A DNA stretch of 64,000 nt, taken from positions 1-64,000 of the forward strand of contig CALZAE010000004.1 in assembly GCA_945612235.1 (NCBI GenBank), read 5' to 3'. This document shows positions 16,660 to 25,580 of this stretch, in pieces; position 1 is the stretch's first letter, and every line of letters begins with the position of its first letter. The stretch is from an uncultured Gammaproteobacteria bacterium (lineage in GTDB: Bacteria; Pseudomonadota; Gammaproteobacteria; Pseudomonadales; Pseudomonadaceae). The notes under the pieces were generated by a model, which saw only the letters and a program-made list of their open reading frames with translations, was not told where the DNA came from and ran no database searches. The position numbers were made by a program, and so were the translations under genes.

Positions 16660-17016
16660 ATGAAAAAATTTGCTCCATTGATTATTTCTTCCATCTTTCT
16701 TATTTCTGCCTGTGAAAGATATTCATCAAACAACCTAGATGAGCAGAAAAATACACCCTCGCCTACACATAACTATCAGTGCGAAAGCGGTGAAAAGATC
16801 ACTGCAAGCTATCACTCGAGCGACTCTGCTACCATTCAATACCAAGGTCACTCCTACACAATGCAAATCGCGGTTTCTGGCAGTGGTTCGCGTTATGTCG
16901 GAGAGTCTTTAGAGTGGCAGACAAAAGGTATCGACACGGGCTCCGAAGCTTTACTCTCGCGCCACCTAAAGGATGGCACTTCCGGCGAAAACATCGAGTT
17001 TTGCACTAAGTACTGA
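16660..17016 (+). CDS. MliC/PliC-family lysozyme inhibitor lipoprotein
   Basis: The 118 residues start with a lipoprotein signal (IFLISAC lipobox, Cys about residue 18). The mature part carries the MliC domain: YQCESGEKITASYHSSDSA, YTMQIAVSGSGSRYVG, then EWQTKG. Members bind and inhibit c-type lysozyme from the outer membrane or periplasm, with a conserved SGSGxRY loop that reaches the active site; that loop is intact here. It stands alone with its own upstream gap. Confidence 0.85.
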   Translation: MKKFAPLIISSIFLISACERYSSNNLDEQKNTPSPTHNYQCESGEKITASYHSSDSATIQYQGHSYTMQIAVSGSGSRYVGESLEWQTKGIDTGSEALLSRHLKDGTSGENIEFCTKY

Positions 17017-17019
17017 TAA

Positions 17020-17037
17020 AGAGCGTGTGTTAGCGCT
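17020..17037 (+). terminator. Short hairpin after mliC-like gene
   Basis: GAGCG(TGTGTTA)GCGCTC is a small inverted repeat right after the stop codon of the lysozyme-inhibitor gene. It is a weak terminator candidate without a U-tract. Confidence 0.3.
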
Positions 17038-17040
17038 CGA

Positions 17041-17110
17041 GCGGGCTACTGTGATTCTCTAGGAGTCACTAGACACTGAAAGCTGCACTATAGATTCTCA
17101 GTAAGCCCGC
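17041..17110. repeat. 70-bp inverted-repeat element (MITE/REP-like)
   Basis: GCGGGCTACTG at 17041-17051 is mirrored by CAGTAAGCCCGC at 17099-17110 (one extra base). It encloses about 47 bp of non-coding sequence and lies between the lysozyme-inhibitor gene and the LysR pseudogene. The arrangement looks like a miniature palindromic element, but only one copy was seen. Confidence 0.35.
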
Positions 17111-17128
17111 CATATTCTGGGTCAAATT

Positions 17129-17446
17129 ACATTTTTTAGTTTAGCAATAAACCACTTAACTCCCTTGCCATTACGAATGCGCTAACACGCGACAGATATA
17201 TCTATCTGGTGACCGGGGAGCATCTAAAGGCAACAGCACGAGTTGCCCCTGAGCCAACGGTAACGGGGTCAGTAACCCACACCAAGACCTTTACATTGCG
17301 CGGCAATTTTATGTTCGATAGTGGGAGCATAGATACAACTGCGACCATCCAATAATCCAGTAGAACGAGTCCGTCACCGCAAAGCTCTGACGGCGCTCAA
17401 TGGCGTCCAGTATCTGCAGCGCAGCTAAAGTGATCAGCAGCGTCAT
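17129..17446 (-). pseudogene. Decayed LysR (YhaJ-like) gene with large internal deletion
   Basis: The sequence is recognisably homologous to the intact LysR gene at 6724-7662. 17130-17365 matches the part coding for the C-terminal third (RSSNNGKG... to GLLDGRS). It then jumps directly to the part coding for the N-terminus (residues about 2-25, FAAAA), which runs to an ATG at 17446. About 550 bp are missing between, and frameshifts break the rest. The upstream regulatory region is nonetheless well preserved. Confidence 0.85.
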
Positions 17447-17458
17447 AGTTCAGTTTTA

Positions 17459-17539
17459 CTGATCATAAAGATCAAAACATTCCGTTATTATTCAACAATC
17501 CAATCAACTATAGTAGTTACATCGAACAACAGAACTGAT
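17459..17539. promoter_or_regulatory. Duplicate of the LysR/doxX regulatory region
   Basis: Blocks 17459-17490 and 17507-17539 match the region at 7675-7755 with two mismatches each, while the coding copy beside it has decayed. This selective preservation suggests the site still works, now driving the glutathionyl-hydroquinone reductase gene at 17653, about 113 bp further on, under control of the intact LysR regulator elsewhere in the window. Confidence 0.65.
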
Positions 17540-17652
17540 GCGGCTTCGTATAGTGAACTTTAAAGCGTAGCAGTTCATCAGATGTATTACAGGCACGTTA
17601 GAAGATAAATGCTTCCCCGTGCATCCAAACAAAAATAAATGGAGGCTCCATT

Positions 17653-18633
17653 ATGGGCTTATTAGTAGACGGTCAATGGCATGACCAATGGTACGACACT
17701 GACTCCACAGGCGGTAAATTCGAGCGCAGTGAGTCACAATTTCGCAACTGGGTCACCGCTGATGGCAGTGCGGGCCCGAGCGGCGCAGCAGGCTTTAAGG
17801 CTGAGGCGGGACGCTATCATTTATACGTTTCTCTAGCCTGCCCTTGGGCGCATCGCACGCTGATTTTTCGCAAACTCAAGGGGTTGGAGTCAATGATTTC
17901 AGTCTCAGTGGTCAATCCGTTTATGCGCGAGCATGGCTGGACCTTTGCTAAAGACGATGGTGTGGTGGCTGACCCCATCTTCCACGCCGATTACATGCAT
18001 CAGATTTATACCGCTGCTGACCCTAAATACAGTGGTCGGGTAACCATCCCAGTGCTCTGGGATAAACAGCAAAATGTGATGGTGAGCAACGAATCATCTG
18101 AGATTATTCGTATGTTCAACTCAGCTTTTGATGAGATTGGTGCGAAGCCTGGTGATTATTACCCAGAGGCGCTGCGTGCCGAGATTGATAGCATCAACGC
18201 GCATGTGTACGACACCATCAACAACGGTGTCTACAAAGCGGGGTTTGCCACCAGCCAAAAAGCCTACGAGCTGGCCGTGCTCCCCTTGTTTGAAGCACTG
18301 GATGAGCTTGAACACCGTTTCTCCAAGCAGCGCTACTTAGTGGGCGACCAGATCACCGAGGCAGACTGGCGCTTATTTACCACCTTGATTCGTTTTGATG
18401 CGGTGTACCACGGACACTTTAAGTGCAATCTTAAACAGATTGAAGATTACCCGAACCTAGCTGGTTATATGCGCGAACTCTACCAATGGCCGGGTGTGGC
18501 GGAAACGGTCAATATGGCCCATATCAAAGAGCATTATTACCGCAGTCACGACACCATCAACCCAACCGGTGTCGTACCCGCAGGGCCGGTGTTAGGTTTT
18601 GATCGTCCACACGGACGCAAACACCTTAATTAG
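17653..18633 (+). CDS. yqjG: Glutathionyl-hydroquinone reductase (YqjG/PcpF type)
   Basis: This 326-residue Xi-class glutathione transferase has the active-site Cys in SLACPWAHRTL (about residue 63), the SNESSEIIRMFN segment that binds glutathione, and a C-terminal helical GST domain. It removes glutathione from glutathionyl-hydroquinones, salvaging them after quinone stress. In E. coli, yqjG is cotranscribed with the doxX gene yqjF under YhaJ; here the gene instead follows a duplicated copy of the LysR/doxX control region. A GGAGG ribosome site precedes the ATG. wrbA follows after 44 bp. Confidence 0.92.
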   Translation: MGLLVDGQWHDQWYDTDSTGGKFERSESQFRNWVTADGSAGPSGAAGFKAEAGRYHLYVSLACPWAHRTLIFRKLKGLESMISVSVVNPFMREHGWTFAKDDGVVADPIFHADYMHQIYTAADPKYSGRVTIPVLWDKQQNVMVSNESSEIIRMFNSAFDEIGAKPGDYYPEALRAEIDSINAHVYDTINNGVYKAGFATSQKAYELAVLPLFEALDELEHRFSKQRYLVGDQITEADWRLFTTLIRFDAVYHGHFKCNLKQIEDYPNLAGYMRELYQWPGVAETVNMAHIKEHYYRSHDTINPTGVVPAGPVLGFDRPHGRKHLN

Positions 18634-18677
18634 AAAAATAGCGGCATAATTAATTTTATTGTTGAAGAGGAAACACA

Positions 18678-19277
18678 ATGACAAAAGTATTAGTTTTATA
18701 TCATTCCATGTACGGCCATATCGAAACCATGGCCAATGCCGTAGCCGAAGGCGCCCGTGGCGTAGCTGGAGTTGAGGTCACGGTTAAGCGTGTTCCAGAA
18801 ACCATGGATGCGGAAATTTTTAAAAATGCCGGTGGTAAAACCGATCAAGCAGCAGAAGTAGCAACACCAGCAGAGCTGGCTGATTACGATGCCATTATCG
18901 TGGGTACGCCAACCCGCTTCGGTAGTATGAGCGGACAAATGCGCAACTTCTTTGACCAGACCGGTGGTCTGTGGGCGAAAGGCGCGTTGGCCGGTAAAGT
19001 GGCCAGTGTCTTTACTTCAACCGGTACCGGTGGTGGCCAAGAAATGACCATCACCTCAACCTGGACCACATTGGCCCACCACGGCATGATCATTGTGCCA
19101 ATCGGTTACACCACACCAGAGTTGTTTGATATTTCTCAGGTCAGTGGCGGCACACCCTACGGCGCATCGACTTATGCCGGCGGTGATGGTTCGCGCCAAC
19201 CGGATGCTCGTGAGCTCACCATTGCCCGCCATCAGGGTGCTCATGTAGCGCAAATCGCTGCTAAGCTTAGCAAGTAA
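18678..19277 (+). CDS. wrbA: NAD(P)H:quinone oxidoreductase WrbA
   Basis: This 199-residue flavodoxin-like protein has the FMN-binding loop [11 protein letters not shown], then [20 protein letters not shown] and the [11 protein letters not shown] segment typical of WrbA. It reduces quinones by two electrons, avoiding semiquinone radicals, which complements the glutathionyl-hydroquinone reductase directly upstream in the same operon. Confidence 0.93.
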   Translation: MTKVLVLYHSMYGHIETMANAVAEGARGVAGVEVTVKRVPETMDAEIFKNAGGKTDQAAEVATPAELADYDAIIVGTPTRFGSMSGQMRNFFDQTGGLWAKGALAGKVASVFTSTGTGGGQEMTITSTWTTLAHHGMIIVPIGYTTPELFDISQVSGGTPYGASTYAGGDGSRQPDARELTIARHQGAHVAQIAAKLSK

Positions 19278-19281
19278 TACT

Positions 19282-19325
19282 TTCAGTGCCCTTAGAAGGT
19301 TATATAACATCTTAAAGGGCACTGA
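19282..19325. terminator. Bidirectional terminator
   Basis: TCAGTGCCCTT and AAGGGCACTGA form an 11-bp stem with a long AT-rich loop between the convergent wrbA and FAD oxidoreductase genes. Confidence 0.55.
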
Positions 19326-19327
19326 TA

Positions 19328-20491
19328 TCACGAGCCTACTGCGATTGCCGGCCTTGACTCATTTAGCAGCGCAGCAATAGTACGCTCGCCAAGGGCTGGC
19401 CCTACGCTCATTCCCAACCCCGTCCGCATCAGCACTGCGGTCACTTTAGGGTGCGCTTGCAGAACTGAGATAGGCTCTTTACCACGAGAGCCGTAAATAC
19501 CCTGCCAACGCTCCTTAACCTTTACCTTAGTATTTAGAGTGTGTTGCGCCAGCTCAATTAATAACTGATCAACTTCTTCACTGTTGAAAGGTATGGGATC
19601 CTGCTGATAATCATGGGAATCGCCAATGATGATGTCGCCATAAGGAGTCGGACTGGCTAACAAGTGAATACCGTACTTTTCTAACAATGGTGAGTGCTGC
19701 TGCACCTGCTCACGAACGCTTTGCGCCTCAGGCAAGTCAGCAAAGGCATTGTAGTGAATGCAACTCAGCCCTGTGAGGACTGCATGTTGTAAATCAAAGC
19801 TCTGCTCTGGAGTGACGCGCAGCATTTGTAATCGACAGACTTCTGGCTCCAGCTGGCTGATCTGCTCAGCTAATAGCGTTTGGTAATCATGACCCGAACA
19901 GACCAAAATATGCTCGGCAGCAAACTGACCGGCAGTGGTAATGAGTTTACCGGCATCGGGATCAATGTCTCTCACTAAGGTAGAAAAGTAAAAACTGACG
20001 TTCTCGAAACTATCCAAATAGCTGACTAAGCTAGGAATAGCTTCGCGCGAATAAATCTGCTGATCTTCCAGTCCATGTAACGCAGCGCGGTGATGAACAA
20101 AACGGCCATCGTACAGGCCTGCCAACTCTGCCCTACTCAGTAACTCGGCTCGGTAGTCATACTCCTTGGCGCGGCCATTACAAAAAGCTTCCAAAAGGTT
20201 TTCTTCAGCCTCTGTGCGAGCAAATAACAAGGTGCCTTTTTTCTTGACTGAAAATTTTGCTTGGGTCGCCAGTTCTCCCCAGATCGTCCGACTCTGCTTG
20301 GCCAACTGGAGCATTTCGCCAGGCGACTGGCCAATAATGAGTGCTTGACCGAAATTACGTACCGATGCGCCTAAAGGGGTGTGAGTACGCTCAAAAACTG
20401 CTACTTTTAGGCCGCGCTTAGCCGCTGCATAAGCATGCGATAAACCAATAATGCCAGCGCCAACAATGGCGAGATCATATCCTGTATTCAT
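19328..20491 (-). CDS. FAD-dependent oxidoreductase of phosphonate operon (TIGR03364 type)
   Basis: The protein has 387 residues from the ATG before NTGYDLAIVG; a TTG nine codons earlier is less likely. It is a DAO-type flavoenzyme with an N-terminal dinucleotide fold (VGAGIIGLSHAYAAAKRG) and a C-terminal GLGMSVGPALGE segment. This family is regularly found in 2-aminoethylphosphonate (AEP) gene clusters, and related enzymes are reported to oxidise AEP or N-methyl-AEP to phosphonoacetaldehyde. That would feed PhnX in the same operon and could stand in for the missing PhnW transaminase. It is the last gene of the operon. Confidence 0.82.
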   Translation of the reverse strand: MNTGYDLAIVGAGIIGLSHAYAAAKRGLKVAVFERTHTPLGASVRNFGQALIIGQSPGEMLQLAKQSRTIWGELATQAKFSVKKKGTLLFARTEAEENLLEAFCNGRAKEYDYRAELLSRAELAGLYDGRFVHHRAALHGLEDQQIYSREAIPSLVSYLDSFENVSFYFSTLVRDIDPDAGKLITTAGQFAAEHILVCSGHDYQTLLAEQISQLEPEVCRLQMLRVTPEQSFDLQHAVLTGLSCIHYNAFADLPEAQSVREQVQQHSPLLEKYGIHLLASPTPYGDIIIGDSHDYQQDPIPFNSEEVDQLLIELAQHTLNTKVKVKERWQGIYGSRGKEPISVLQAHPKVTAVLMRTGLGMSVGPALGERTIAALLNESRPAIAVGS

Positions 20492-20521
20492 GTGTGCTCT
20501 CAAAGTCAGTGGGTTCAATCA

Positions 20522-21535
20522 TTATTGGGTTTTACCATCATAGCGCTTGCGCCATTCACTCAAGATGCGGTCGCGGTTTTCAGCGGCCCAGATAAAATCA
20601 TTTTTAATCAAGCGCTGCGCATAATCTGCAGGTAGTTCGGTGTGTGGTGCGGGCACTTTGGTATTCGCCAGTACAGCAAAATTGGCTGCATAGAGTTGCA
20701 TTGCTTGCTCGCTAGCAGAGAAATCTGCAAGTTTTTGTGCGGCCTCCAAATGCGGGGTGCCTTTCATTATCGCAGTGGCCTCAACTTCCCAGCCCAGCCC
20801 CTCTTTAGGCAAAATTATTTCTAGAGGTGCACCCTGTCGTTTGAGCTGGATAGCAGGAAACTCAAAGGATATACCAATCGGATATTCGCCCGCAGCGGCC
20901 ATTTTGCAAGGCTTAGAGCCCGAGTGTACATACTGACCTATGTTGGCATGCAGCCGGTCCATATAATTCCAACCCTGCTCTTCACCAAAGGTTTGTAACC
21001 AAGCGCTCACATCCAGAAAGCCAGTACCTGAAGAGGCTGGACTCGGCATGACAATACGGTTTTTATATTCGGGCTTGGTCAGGTCTTCCCAAGATAACGG
21101 TTTTTCTAGATTGAGCTTTTTCGCCTCAATCGGGTTAAAGCAGACTGTTGCAGCCCAAACGTCCATGCCAACCCAGGCCGGTGGGTTAGCCGCATCGCGA
21201 TAGTTATCACCAATGTGCTCAAGATCCTCAGGCGCATAGGTTTGCAACAGTTTCTGGTTATCCAAAACCGCTAAACTTGAAGCCGCCAGCCCCCAGATCA
21301 CATCAGCGACTGGGCGGTCTTTTTCAGCCAGTAGTTTTGCTGTGATAATTCCAGTGGAGTCACGTACCCAATTGAGATTAATATCTGGATGCTTGGCTTC
21401 AAAGGCTTGCTTATAGGTTTTTAACTGCTCATTTTCGAGTGCGGTGTATACGGTTAGATCAGTCGCTGCCCATAGACTAGCGGAAAAGCTTAAACCAATA
21501 GCTGCAGCCATTACGGAGCGTGTGAACTTCAACAT
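20522..21535 (-). CDS. phnS: 2-aminoethylphosphonate ABC transporter, substrate-binding protein
   Basis: This 337-residue periplasmic binding protein has a clear signal peptide (SVMAAAIGLSFSASLWA). It belongs to the iron/AEP-binding Fbp-like group: DLTVYTALENEQLKTYKQAF at the mature start and ASSGTGFLDVSAWLQTFG in the ligand cleft. Its partner permease and ATPase lie upstream in the same operon, and PhnX separates them, as is usual in AEP loci. It could in principle bind another phosphonate or ferric ion, but the context favours AEP. Confidence 0.85.
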   Translation of the reverse strand: MLKFTRSVMAAAIGLSFSASLWAATDLTVYTALENEQLKTYKQAFEAKHPDINLNWVRDSTGIITAKLLAEKDRPVADVIWGLAASSLAVLDNQKLLQTYAPEDLEHIGDNYRDAANPPAWVGMDVWAATVCFNPIEAKKLNLEKPLSWEDLTKPEYKNRIVMPSPASSGTGFLDVSAWLQTFGEEQGWNYMDRLHANIGQYVHSGSKPCKMAAAGEYPIGISFEFPAIQLKRQGAPLEIILPKEGLGWEVEATAIMKGTPHLEAAQKLADFSASEQAMQLYAANFAVLANTKVPAPHTELPADYAQRLIKNDFIWAAENRDRILSEWRKRYDGKTQ

Positions 21536-21552
21536 AGCTATATTCCTTTTAA

Positions 21553-22392
21553 TTAAAGTTGTTGAGGCAGTTTTTGCTTGGCAAGCAACTGATTAATCCG
21601 CTGAATCACATCAGGTAAATCAGCAATGGTATCGATCAGAAAATGCGGACGACATGGAGCGAACAACTGGTCAATGCGTTTTCTGTGCTGCATTTTTTCA
21701 GATTCGTTTAGCGCACTAAATTCTGTAAAGGTCAGACCAAGAAAGTTGCCAGAAAAGCGTAAGGCAACCGTCCACATGCCCGCATGACGCCCCTCCAAAA
21801 TACCCGGCTCGGTATCGTCAACTTTTACGCAAGCAGCAACGTCCGCAATGCCTAAGGCAATCACGTTAGCGAGAGCTTGTGCTGGACTCGGTCTACCTTT
21901 AACTACTTCATCCGAAGCGACCACATGATCTGGCTGATAACCAGCAAGCGCCGCCTGACTAACGACCTTGTCCATCACCACCTTGGGATAGCCTGAACAG
22001 GTGCCAATTTTTATCTGCTTGGCGCGCAACTCAGCGATCGTCTCAAGTGCGCCAGGAATGATCTCGGAGTGCTCACCCACCTTGGCAATTTGCAACGGCA
22101 TGAAACGCTCATAAATAGCAGTGACATCAGCATCACTGGCAAGGCGTTTAAAAACTTTTTGAAACTGCTCCTCAATAGAAGGCTCATTGCACAACGTGCG
22201 GATATGATCCCATTTACCCATACCCATAGGACCACGAGCTTGCTGCAGCGATATCTCAATACCAAAACTGGCAAAAGCCTCGACAAATATCTTAGTCGGT
22301 GCAAAGGAGCCAAAATCGACTACGGTTCCAGCCCAGTCCAAAATAACCGCTTCGACCTGCTGTGGCGGGGTGTAATGCATTGATGAGCGCAT
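21553..22392 (-). CDS. phnX: Phosphonoacetaldehyde hydrolase (phosphonatase)
   Basis: This 279-residue HAD-superfamily enzyme has the nucleophile motif [16 protein letters not shown] (Asp about residue 19), the catalytic Lys region in the cap domain, [13 protein letters not shown] for motif II, and [16 protein letters not shown] for motifs III and IV. It cleaves phosphonoacetaldehyde to acetaldehyde and phosphate through a Schiff base. It lies in the middle of the AEP operon with 17-18 bp spacers. Normally PhnW supplies its substrate; no phnW is in this window. Confidence 0.93.
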   Translation of the reverse strand: MRSSMHYTPPQQVEAVILDWAGTVVDFGSFAPTKIFVEAFASFGIEISLQQARGPMGMGKWDHIRTLCNEPSIEEQFQKVFKRLASDADVTAIYERFMPLQIAKVGEHSEIIPGALETIAELRAKQIKIGTCSGYPKVVMDKVVSQAALAGYQPDHVVASDEVVKGRPSPAQALANVIALGIADVAACVKVDDTEPGILEGRHAGMWTVALRFSGNFLGLTFTEFSALNESEKMQHRKRIDQLFAPCRPHFLIDTIADLPDVIQRINQLLAKQKLPQQL

Positions 22393-22410
22393 AACGATTC
22401 CTTACTTAAT

Positions 22411-24117
22411 TTAAGATTGATTACTAGAGCGCCACGCCTGTGAACGCTTGAGAAAAAACCGACTAAAACTGGCTAACAATATGGACACAGCAGCTGAAGT
22501 GACCAAAATTAGCGTAGCCATGGCTGCCGCACCTCCCACATTCCCGGCATCATCCATGTTCAGAACTGCCACCGCAGCTAACACTGTGTTGGTGCTGTAA
22601 AGAAAGATCACTGCTGACACTGTGGTCATCGCGGAGACAAACAGATAGCGGAAAATATCGAGGATAGTTGGCATGCAAATGGGGACTGTAATAGTCCAAA
22701 AATGCCGATACAGAGGGGCTTTTAGTGATAAAGATGCCGCCTCAAACTCCCCATCCAGTTGCCGCAAAGCGGTACTGGCAGTCATATATGCGGTAGTGAA
22801 AAAGTGGGCAATCGAGCAGACCACTAGCAACGCCATCGAGCCGTATAAAAAGTTCAGCGGGTTGTTAGGTAAGTTAAAGAAAAACACATACCCCAAACCG
22901 AGCACCAGACCGGGGATCGCCATCGGCAAATAACCCAGCATGCGCAGCAGAGTATTCAAACCTTTCAGCAGATTGCTTTTTTCAATCAGATACGCACCAA
23001 CAAACACCACCACACTGCCGATCGTCGCAGTCAACGCTGCTAGCACAACGCTATTTTTATAGGCCAGCCAGCCGCCTGGCAAATCCTCGAAGTTATAGTG
23101 TCGAAGGGAAAACGACATGTTGTAAGGCCAGAACTGGATAAACGAGGAGTAAACCGCCATGCCAAACACCCCCAGAATCACACTGGACACCAGTGCTACA
23201 AATACCAGGTAACAGAAGTCGCGTTGAGTATTGGGCTGGGGCGGCCGAATTTCGGCACGGCTCGACAATCCTTCTTTTTGTTTGCGGCGCAGCCAGGCAT
23301 CAACCGTAAAGGTAAATAAAGCTGGAACCAGCAACACCATGCCGATTAAGGCTCCGCGACCAAATTGCTGCTGGCCTATCACCGCCTTATAGGCTTCCAA
23401 AGCGAGTACCTGATAGTTGCCACCGACGACAACCGGCACACCAAAGTCAGTAATAGTTAGGGTAAAGACCAGGCAACATGCTGCAAACACGCCTTGCCTA
23501 CTACTCGGCCAGGTGACGCTTAAAAACTTCTTCCAAGGCGAAGCACCCATGCTTGATGCTGCATCAAAAAGTCGTGCATCTGCTAACGACAAGGCCGACA
23601 AGAGAATCATCAGTGCATGGGGGAAAGTGTAAATAGCTTCGCCTAAAACGATTCCCCAGAACCCATAAATATTGTCGTTTAACAGAAAACGCAGGAGCCC
23701 TTGATTACCAAACAAATAAACCAAAGCAATCCCGGGCAGCATCGACGGTGCCAGCAAGGGCAATAAAGACACCCCTCGCCATACCGCTTTACTTGGAATG
23801 AGCGTGCACTGTAAAGCATAGGCAAACAGATAGGCTAAGGGCACAACGAGCAGAGTCACTGTCAGTGAAACTTTCAGGCTGTTACCGAGCAACCAATGAA
23901 AGTTTTCACTGCTAAACAACGCAACTGCTGCGCTTACCCCTCCGCCTTGAGATGCATCGGGAGCCATACCGCGCCAAAATATTGCCAACAGAGGAGCCAA
24001 TACAGCCAGTAGTAAAAAAGCCAGCAACAGCAGGCGGCCAGCGTTTAAAAACAAGGTATCAAATAATGGCTTGATACCTTGCTGCAGGTGCTTTGAAATA
24101 GAACTATAGAAAGGCAC
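22411..24117 (-). CDS. phnV: 2-aminoethylphosphonate ABC transporter permease
   Basis: This 568-residue double-domain permease has two BPD_transp_1 halves, each with an EAA-type loop (FDAASSMGASPWKKFLSVTW; FEAASLSLKAPLYRHFWTIT), and about twelve membrane helices. The fused layout matches the AEP permeases described as PhnV2/PhnU-fusion type, and also the FbpB iron permeases. Neighbouring phnX decides in favour of phosphonate. It lies 12 bp after the ATPase gene. Confidence 0.85.
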   Translation of the reverse strand: MPFYSSISKHLQQGIKPLFDTLFLNAGRLLLLAFLLLAVLAPLLAIFWRGMAPDASQGGGVSAAVALFSSENFHWLLGNSLKVSLTVTLLVVPLAYLFAYALQCTLIPSKAVWRGVSLLPLLAPSMLPGIALVYLFGNQGLLRFLLNDNIYGFWGIVLGEAIYTFPHALMILLSALSLADARLFDAASSMGASPWKKFLSVTWPSSRQGVFAACCLVFTLTITDFGVPVVVGGNYQVLALEAYKAVIGQQQFGRGALIGMVLLVPALFTFTVDAWLRRKQKEGLSSRAEIRPPQPNTQRDFCYLVFVALVSSVILGVFGMAVYSSFIQFWPYNMSFSLRHYNFEDLPGGWLAYKNSVVLAALTATIGSVVVFVGAYLIEKSNLLKGLNTLLRMLGYLPMAIPGLVLGLGYVFFFNLPNNPLNFLYGSMALLVVCSIAHFFTTAYMTASTALRQLDGEFEAASLSLKAPLYRHFWTITVPICMPTILDIFRYLFVSAMTTVSAVIFLYSTNTVLAAVAVLNMDDAGNVGGAAAMATLILVTSAAVSILLASFSRFFLKRSQAWRSSNQS

Positions 24118-24129
24118 TATGGATGGCCC

Positions 24130-25197
24130 TTAAGCAAAGATTTTCAGATTTTCGGCGGGAAGCCCAACGTGAATACGTCCACCACCAAGAAGAGCAACTT
24201 CAGGCGGTGCCAACTCTGCCTGCAGTGGGTGCCCCGGCAAAGTATCTAACTCAAAGCGCATCAAGCAGCGACTTCCAAGAAAAGTAATATTGTGCACTTG
24301 AGCACTAAATTGGTTTGGTGAGCCACCTAATGGGTTGACACGAACACCTTCAGGGCGGCAGAAAAGTCGTCCTTGTTCTTGCTGCAAAGGCTGGGCTAGC
24401 TGCAACTCTTGATTGCCAATGAAAGCTTTACCATTGGTACCACGAATAAAAGGTAACCAGTTGCCTTGACCAACAAACTCAGCAACAAAGGGCGTCGCGG
24501 GCTTTTGGTAGATTTCCTTAGCCGTTGCATACTGCTCTATCTTGCCCTCATGCATGATGGCAATACGGTCAGCCATTAACATCGCTTCATCTTGGTTGTG
24601 GGTGACCATCAAGGTGGTAATGCCTAAGCTTTTCTGCAGGTTTCTCAACTCAGTACACAAATGCTCACGCACTCGCGCATCCAATGCTGACATCGGCTCA
24701 TCAAGTAATAATAGCGAAGGGGCCGGAGCCAAAGCGCGTGCTAAGGCGACACGCTGCTGCTGCCCACCAGATAATTGTCCTGGGTATTTTTTCGCACTAG
24801 AACTGAGGCCGACTAACTCCAGCATTTCACTGACCCGAGCGCGCACCTGATCTTTACTGCTGTCAGCTAGGCCGTAGGCAATATTTTGCGCAACGGTCAG
24901 GTTCGGAAACAATGCATAGGACTGAAACAAAATCCCGTAATCTCGCGCCTGTGGTGGCAACAGAGAAATGTCACGCTGACCGCTGAAAATAGAGCCTTCA
25001 TCCTGCGATTCTAACCCCGCAACACAACGCAGCAAGGTTGTTTTTCCACAGCCAGATGGGCCAAGCAAACAGACAAACTCACCTTTGTTGATTTCCAGAG
25101 AAATCCGATCTAAGGCTACATGCTGATTGAATTTTTTATGTAGATTTTGTATTGCAAGGTGCGAGTCCGCAAACCCTGAAGATATTGAAATAGCCAT
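24130..25197 (-). CDS. phnT: 2-aminoethylphosphonate ABC transporter ATP-binding protein
   Basis: The 355 residues show Walker A GPSGCGKTTLL, signature LSGGQQQRVALARAL and Walker B LLLLDEPMSALDA, with a C-terminal TOBE-like regulatory domain (LPFIRGTNGKAFIG onwards). It is the first gene of a five-gene AEP operon and energises uptake with the permease and binding protein. No regulator gene adjoins it. The promoter should lie in the 383-bp gap upstream. Confidence 0.87.
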   Translation of the reverse strand: MAISISSGFADSHLAIQNLHKKFNQHVALDRISLEINKGEFVCLLGPSGCGKTTLLRCVAGLESQDEGSIFSGQRDISLLPPQARDYGILFQSYALFPNLTVAQNIAYGLADSSKDQVRARVSEMLELVGLSSSAKKYPGQLSGGQQQRVALARALAPAPSLLLLDEPMSALDARVREHLCTELRNLQKSLGITTLMVTHNQDEAMLMADRIAIMHEGKIEQYATAKEIYQKPATPFVAEFVGQGNWLPFIRGTNGKAFIGNQELQLAQPLQQEQGRLFCRPEGVRVNPLGGSPNQFSAQVHNITFLGSRCLMRFELDTLPGHPLQAELAPPEVALLGGGRIHVGLPAENLKIFA

Positions 25198-25580
25198 GGA
25201 CGCTTATAAGAACCTTTCTGATTCAATCGATAGGTTTCAATATAAGGTCACACTGTGAACATCTCATGAACGTAAAATGACAATTTCAAGACACCAAGAC
25301 ACTCTGCTCGACTTCATCCGCTAGGCCGCAAACAAGTCAATCTCATACTTTAATTATGTCCGGTATCACTGGCAGATTATCAAGGAAGCGAACGCCTTAC
25401 CTAGGCAGTTAAGTGCCTATTAAATTGTGCGAAGTCTCTAGACCCAAAAGAATCTGCCAAAGGCAGAGCATCCCTATGACTTTAAAGATATTTGCAGTAT
25501 GTTACAGTGTTGTTGTGCTCTTCTAACGTTTGCTAGAGTGCATACACTTAAAAATCCATTGAAAGAGGCAAGGAATTATT
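25198..25580. other. Divergent intergenic region phnT/azurin
   Basis: This 383-bp spacer holds the promoters for the phosphonate operon (minus) and azurin (plus). Two small perfect hairpins are present: TAGGCA-TGCCTA at 25402-25419 and TCTGCC-GGCAGA at 25453-25467. I found no full TTGAT-N4-ATCAA site for an Anr/FNR regulator and no Pho box I would defend. Confidence 0.4.

Noticed and set aside
22411..25197. phnT/phnV as a ferric iron transporter
   Set aside because: The family overlaps with Fbp iron transporters, but phnX lies inside the same operon, making phosphonate uptake much more likely.
25198..25580. Anr/FNR box in the azurin promoter
   Set aside because: Expected from P. aeruginosa, but no TTGAT-N4-ATCAA site with acceptable match was found by eye.
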